Source of the DNA: an uncultured Eubacteriales bacterium
Lineage (GTDB): Bacteria > Bacillota > Clostridia > Christensenellales > Aristaeellaceae
Assembly: GCA_900548125.1 (NCBI GenBank)
Contig: URJN01000077.1
Coordinates: 1 to 8,989 of the forward strand
DNA: 8,989 nucleotides
Reading direction: 5' to 3'
In this document: positions 6,754-8,989 of the stretch, piece by piece
Layout of the letters: every line of letters begins with the position of its first letter
Position numbering within the stretch: the stretch's first letter is position 1
Made by a program: the position numbers and the translations under genes
The notes under the pieces: model-generated
The model's input: only the letters and a program-made list of their open reading frames with translations
What the model was told of the DNA's origin: nothing
The model's database searches: none

Positions 6754-8124
6754 TTATTCCTGAACACGAATGACGGGGGCTTCCCATGTTTCCAGCGCAG
6801 TCATATCCGGCAGATAGATGCGCATGAACAGATGGAATTCTCCGTCGGAAACAGGCAGCCAGTTGGACGTATCCTCCGGTGCTTCCTTTGAGAGAACAAG
6901 ATCCAGCGTGCCGTCCTCATTGAGCCGATACGCGGAGCGGTCGTTGATGCAGTAGCGGTCGATGGGATTGTCAATGAGGAAATTCTCCTCGTTGTAGGCG
7001 GTCACCGACCAGAAGCCGCCCTCCAGCGTAGGCGGAAGCGTTTCAAAGTGGATGGTATAGGTCTTTTCGCCGGTCAACGCCGCGCCGGTCACATCCGTGT
7101 CCGTCTTGGGATAGATGGCCACATCCACCGTGTTGGCTCCCAGTCCCACCAGAGCCACCATAGCGCGGTAGGTATACGCCGTTCCGAAGTCGCCGATGGG
7201 TCTGCCGAAATAAATCCACTGACCCAGATTTTGGGCATAGTTCGCGCTTTCGGCAGAGAGCGCGGCGCGCAGTCCCTTGAGCATCTGCGTCCAACGCTCG
7301 GCGGCGTCTGCGCCCAGAATGGAAGCGTCAAAGGTCATGCCCTGCCCCACGTTGATTGCAGCGAGTTTTTCCAGCAGCTTTGCATCAGCCTCCGCAGGCG
7401 GGTTAATCTGCATCAGCGCATTTGCCGTGTTGAAGAACTCCGCCGGCGACATGGAAAGCACCTTGTTTACCGGAACAAAGTCGTTCTCCTTGTCATACGT
7501 TCCCGCCGGCGCAATGTAGTCTCCGCCTTCAAGATACGCCGAAAGCGGAAGAAGCCGCATATGTTTCTGAATGGCGTATACGTTCGGCAAATCCTCGTTT
7601 CCGGACAGCACAATGCGGGCAATCGTCCATACTGTTGCGGTAGGTACATCCACACGGGTCACGCCCTCAGGCAGTTCGCCTTCCCAGCTCGGAAGCGCAA
7701 TGGCGTATGCGCCCGCCTTGTCCAGCACGGCGGCGGTGTTTGTCCATGCGTCCAGAAGCTGCACGTTGCAAAAACGATCCGCTTCCGGCAGAACATAGAT
7801 TACGGGTTCCGCGCCGATATCGAGCCACGCCTGCGAATAGAGGGTATCCACATTCGGCGTGACAACGGTGCGGAAGGAGGCGTCCGCCAGCTTCTTGGCA
7901 TGGTTGATCTGGTTGACGGGCGCGCGCCCCGTCACGCTTCCGTCCGTATTGGTTGACATGGTTTTCGTCGCGTCGGTCAGTACCAGCGGAAAGGCATAGA
8001 TGTACGCATCGCTGACCAACTCCCATACGGCGTCCGCGTCAGTCGGTTCAGCAATGCAGACGGAAGTCAGTCCGCAGGAAAGCAGAATCAGCATCGTCAA
8101 CAGGGTTGCAAGGCTCCTTTTCAT
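6754..8124 (-). CDS. Exported DUF1254/DUF1214 domain protein
   Basis: Secreted protein of unknown function, 456 residues. An N-terminal signal peptide (MKRS, hydrophobic core 6-16, possible cleavage after CIA at 23-25; the LLSC at 14-17 is a weak lipobox candidate) is followed by a DUF1254 domain (about 38-190). Its hallmark is TPNVDTLYSQAWLDI (89-103). A linking region follows, and then a DUF1214 domain (about 335-450) with GGFWSVTAYNEENFL (369-383), NPIDRYCINDR (386-396) and NWLPVSDGEFHLFMRIY (421-437). These family assignments rest on motif memory. No catalytic residues are established for the family. The ATG at 8124 is backed by GGGAG 9 bases upstream and by the signal peptide; an in-frame TTG at 8235 lies inside tetR and is rejected. 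It sits 55 bases after tetR and 24 bases before the alkylsulfatase gene, all on one strand, which suggests joint control and a shared extracytoplasmic job. Confidence 0.85.
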   Translation of the reverse strand: MKRSLATLLTMLILLSCGLTSVCIAEPTDADAVWELVSDAYIYAFPLVLTDATKTMSTNTDGSVTGRAPVNQINHAKKLADASFRTVVTPNVDTLYSQAWLDIGAEPVIYVLPEADRFCNVQLLDAWTNTAAVLDKAGAYAIALPSWEGELPEGVTRVDVPTATVWTIARIVLSGNEDLPNVYAIQKHMRLLPLSAYLEGGDYIAPAGTYDKENDFVPVNKVLSMSPAEFFNTANALMQINPPAEADAKLLEKLAAINVGQGMTFDASILGADAAERWTQMLKGLRAALSAESANYAQNLGQWIYFGRPIGDFGTAYTYRAMVALVGLGANTVDVAIYPKTDTDVTGAALTGEKTYTIHFETLPPTLEGGFWSVTAYNEENFLIDNPIDRYCINDRSAYRLNEDGTLDLVLSKEAPEDTSNWLPVSDGEFHLFMRIYLPDMTALETWEAPVIRVQE

Positions 8125-8179
8125 GGTGATATCTCCCTTTTTTCGTTTTTTTACCGAAGTACAGCGGTTCCTCGAAATA

Positions 8180-8779
8180 TTATGTTTCTCCCCCGCCGAA
8201 ACTGCCGTTGCTCCTCCTCTCTTTTCTTTCGACAAGTCTCAGCAGTTCTTTCTTTGCAGCTTCAATCTGCGGGTTAAACAAGGCTCTCTCGGCAAAGATC
8301 ATATAATTGTTGAGGGCGAGAATCGACAGGTGAACGAACGGCTCGACCTCGGCGGGCGTACAGTCAAGCACCGCCGCGATTTTTTCCGTGTAATAGGGGT
8401 ATCTGGACGCAAGGCGGCTCAGGGCGGGTTTGACCTTCTCCCCGTATTCCTTCGACACACACACGCTGACCAGAAAGCGCATGGTCGGCGACATTTTATC
8501 CGCCATCGTGCCAAGACGATCCATCATGCTTTTGATATCGCTGATATCTTTAAACACGATGCCGAACGCGCCGTTTTCAATCCGGTCGATTGCTTCCTCA
8601 GCGCAGGCGAGTACGATTTCCTCCTTGGTGGAAAAGTAGTAATAGATGCCGCCGTTTTGCAGCTTAGCCGCCGCGCAGAGATCCTTTGTCGTGGTGGCCG
8701 TCAGTCCCTTTTCAACAAAGCAGTCCAGACAGACACCGATGATTTCCTTTCTCCTTTCGGTTTTTTTGTCCTCGCTCAA
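8180..8779 (-). CDS. TetR/AcrR family transcriptional regulator
   Basis: DNA-binding repressor of 199 residues, the usual TetR length. The N-terminal helix-turn-helix spans about 10-56 and has the typical pattern TTTKDLCAAAKLQNGGIYYYF (29-49) followed by STKEEI. The remaining helical domain (about 65-185) would bind a ligand and dimerise; it does not tell which ligand. The start is TTG at 8779: GGAGGG (8791-8786) lies 6 bases upstream, no in-frame ATG exists before the HTH, and an ATG at 8784 is out of frame and hits a stop after two codons. The gene leads a same-strand unit with the DUF1254 and alkylsulfatase genes. A palindrome overlaps the expected -35 of its promoter (8847-8868), so it probably represses itself and the two exported proteins until an inducer, perhaps an alkyl sulfate or fatty alcohol, releases it. 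That inducer is a guess. Confidence 0.93.
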   Translation of the reverse strand: MSEDKKTERRKEIIGVCLDCFVEKGLTATTTKDLCAAAKLQNGGIYYYFSTKEEIVLACAEEAIDRIENGAFGIVFKDISDIKSMMDRLGTMADKMSPTMRFLVSVCVSKEYGEKVKPALSRLASRYPYYTEKIAAVLDCTPAEVEPFVHLSILALNNYMIFAERALFNPQIEAAKKELLRLVERKERRSNGSFGGGET

Positions 8780-8829
8780 GGCATACCCTCCGTTTCTCCG
8801 TCTCTATGTGTTATTCATGATGTAAGCGT

Positions 8830-8868
8830 ATCATACTTCAAAAAATAAATCAAGCGGTTGCTTGAATT
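8830..8868 (-). promoter_or_regulatory. tetR operon promoter with palindromic operator
   Basis: On the minus strand a TATGAT -10 box lies at 8835-8830. About 25 bases upstream, centred on the -35 region, is an inverted repeat: TCAAGC and GCTTGA around a 4-base centre (8850-8865), extendable to 8847-8868 with 8 of 9 arm positions matching. Size and place are typical of a TetR-family operator blocking RNA polymerase. No good -35 hexamer is visible at the right distance. A second, weaker repeat, ATGAT and ATCAT with an 8-base spacer (8817-8834), overlaps the -10. The leader of about 45 bases holds only the ribosome binding site of tetR. Confidence 0.6.
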
Positions 8869-8897
8869 TTTAGTACACTTATTTTTGGGCAATCACT

Positions 8898-8925
8898 TCT
8901 AAAATCTGCCGTGTTTTTCGGCAGA
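8898..8925 (-). terminator. Intrinsic terminator of a gene beyond the right edge
   Basis: Read on the minus strand, TCTGCCG (8925-8919), a 7-base A-rich loop and CGGCAGA (8911-8905) form a perfect 7-bp stem followed by TTTT (8904-8901). The T-run is on the minus strand only, so it stops transcription coming from the right. It separates an unseen upstream gene from the tetR promoter. A short open frame enters from the right edge and stops with TAA at 8959-8957 (last residues VCADYQGHTE); this could be that gene's C-terminus but is too short to judge. Nothing else is supportable in 8869-8989. Confidence 0.6.
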
Positions 8926-8989
8926 CTTCTCTTGTACAACCTCAGAACGTCGGTGTTTACTCCGTATGCCCCTGATAATCGGCACAAAC

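Noticed and set aside
4537..6891. A 784-codon open frame on the plus strand opposite the alkylsulfatase gene.
   Set aside because: Its translation has no recognisable family motif, while the opposite strand encodes a full SdsA1-type enzyme. Long antisense open frames are expected opposite GC-rich coding sequence.
7048..7956. A 302-codon plus-strand open frame opposite the DUF1254 gene.
   Set aside because: The translation is rich in Arg and His with no recognisable motif, and it lies inside a gene with conserved domain signatures.
8125..8179. A UUCG-loop stem followed by A-rich sequence in the gap between tetR and the DUF1254 gene, as a possible terminator or attenuator.
   Set aside because: The stem is only three base pairs and is followed by A residues, not T residues, on the transcribed strand, so it should not stop transcription of the unit.
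8125..8235. An upstream in-frame TTG start (8235) for the DUF1254 protein.
   Set aside because: It would overlap the end of tetR and bury the signal peptide behind 37 residues; the ATG at 8124 has a good ribosome binding site.
8000..8848. A 282-codon plus-strand open frame opposite tetR.
   Set aside because: It covers the tetR gene, its ribosome binding site and part of its promoter, and has no recognisable motif.

Overview
This looks like chromosomal DNA of an anaerobic, probably gut-associated Bacillota bacterium (class Clostridia; a Christensenellales-like lineage is only a guess). The reasons are the two-subunit iron-sulfur L-serine dehydratase (separate beta and alpha genes, the usual Bacillota arrangement), a Bacillus-type DppA D-aminopeptidase, strong AGGAGG-like ribosome binding sites, a TTG start, and GC-rich genes separated by AT-rich intergenic stretches with near-consensus sigma-A promoters. 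I see no insertion sequence, phage gene, CRISPR array, tRNA or rRNA.

Layout from left to right. (1) 33-1709, plus strand: a clear promoter drives deoD (purine nucleoside phosphorylase) followed by a DppA-like M55 D-aminopeptidase. (2) 1758-1801: a strong hairpin terminator, usable from both sides, between these genes and a convergent DEDDh 3'-5' exonuclease gene (1879-2883, minus strand) that carries a C-terminal Cys/His module. (3) 2884-3068: a divergent promoter region. (4) 3069-4622, plus strand: sdaAB-sdaAA, which together make the [4Fe-4S] L-serine dehydratase turning serine into pyruvate and ammonia. (5) 4637-4683: a very long hairpin between convergent units. (6) 8868 down to 4714, minus strand: a three-gene unit of a TetR-family regulator (TTG start), an exported DUF1254/DUF1214 protein, and an exported metallo-beta-lactamase-fold alkylsulfatase of the SdsA1 type. 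(7) 8898-8989: a minus-strand terminator, probably closing a gene that lies beyond the right edge.

The left two thirds is housekeeping metabolism: nucleoside salvage, D-amino-acid peptide turnover, nucleic acid processing and serine catabolism. The most interesting part is the right third. A TetR gene with a palindromic operator over its own promoter heads an apparent operon for two secreted proteins, one a well-conserved alkylsulfatase and the other of unknown function. The simplest reading is a ligand-inducible system for hydrolysing alkyl sulfates, or similar sulfated amphiphiles, outside the membrane. The substrate, the inducer and the role of the DUF1254 partner cannot be read from the sequence.
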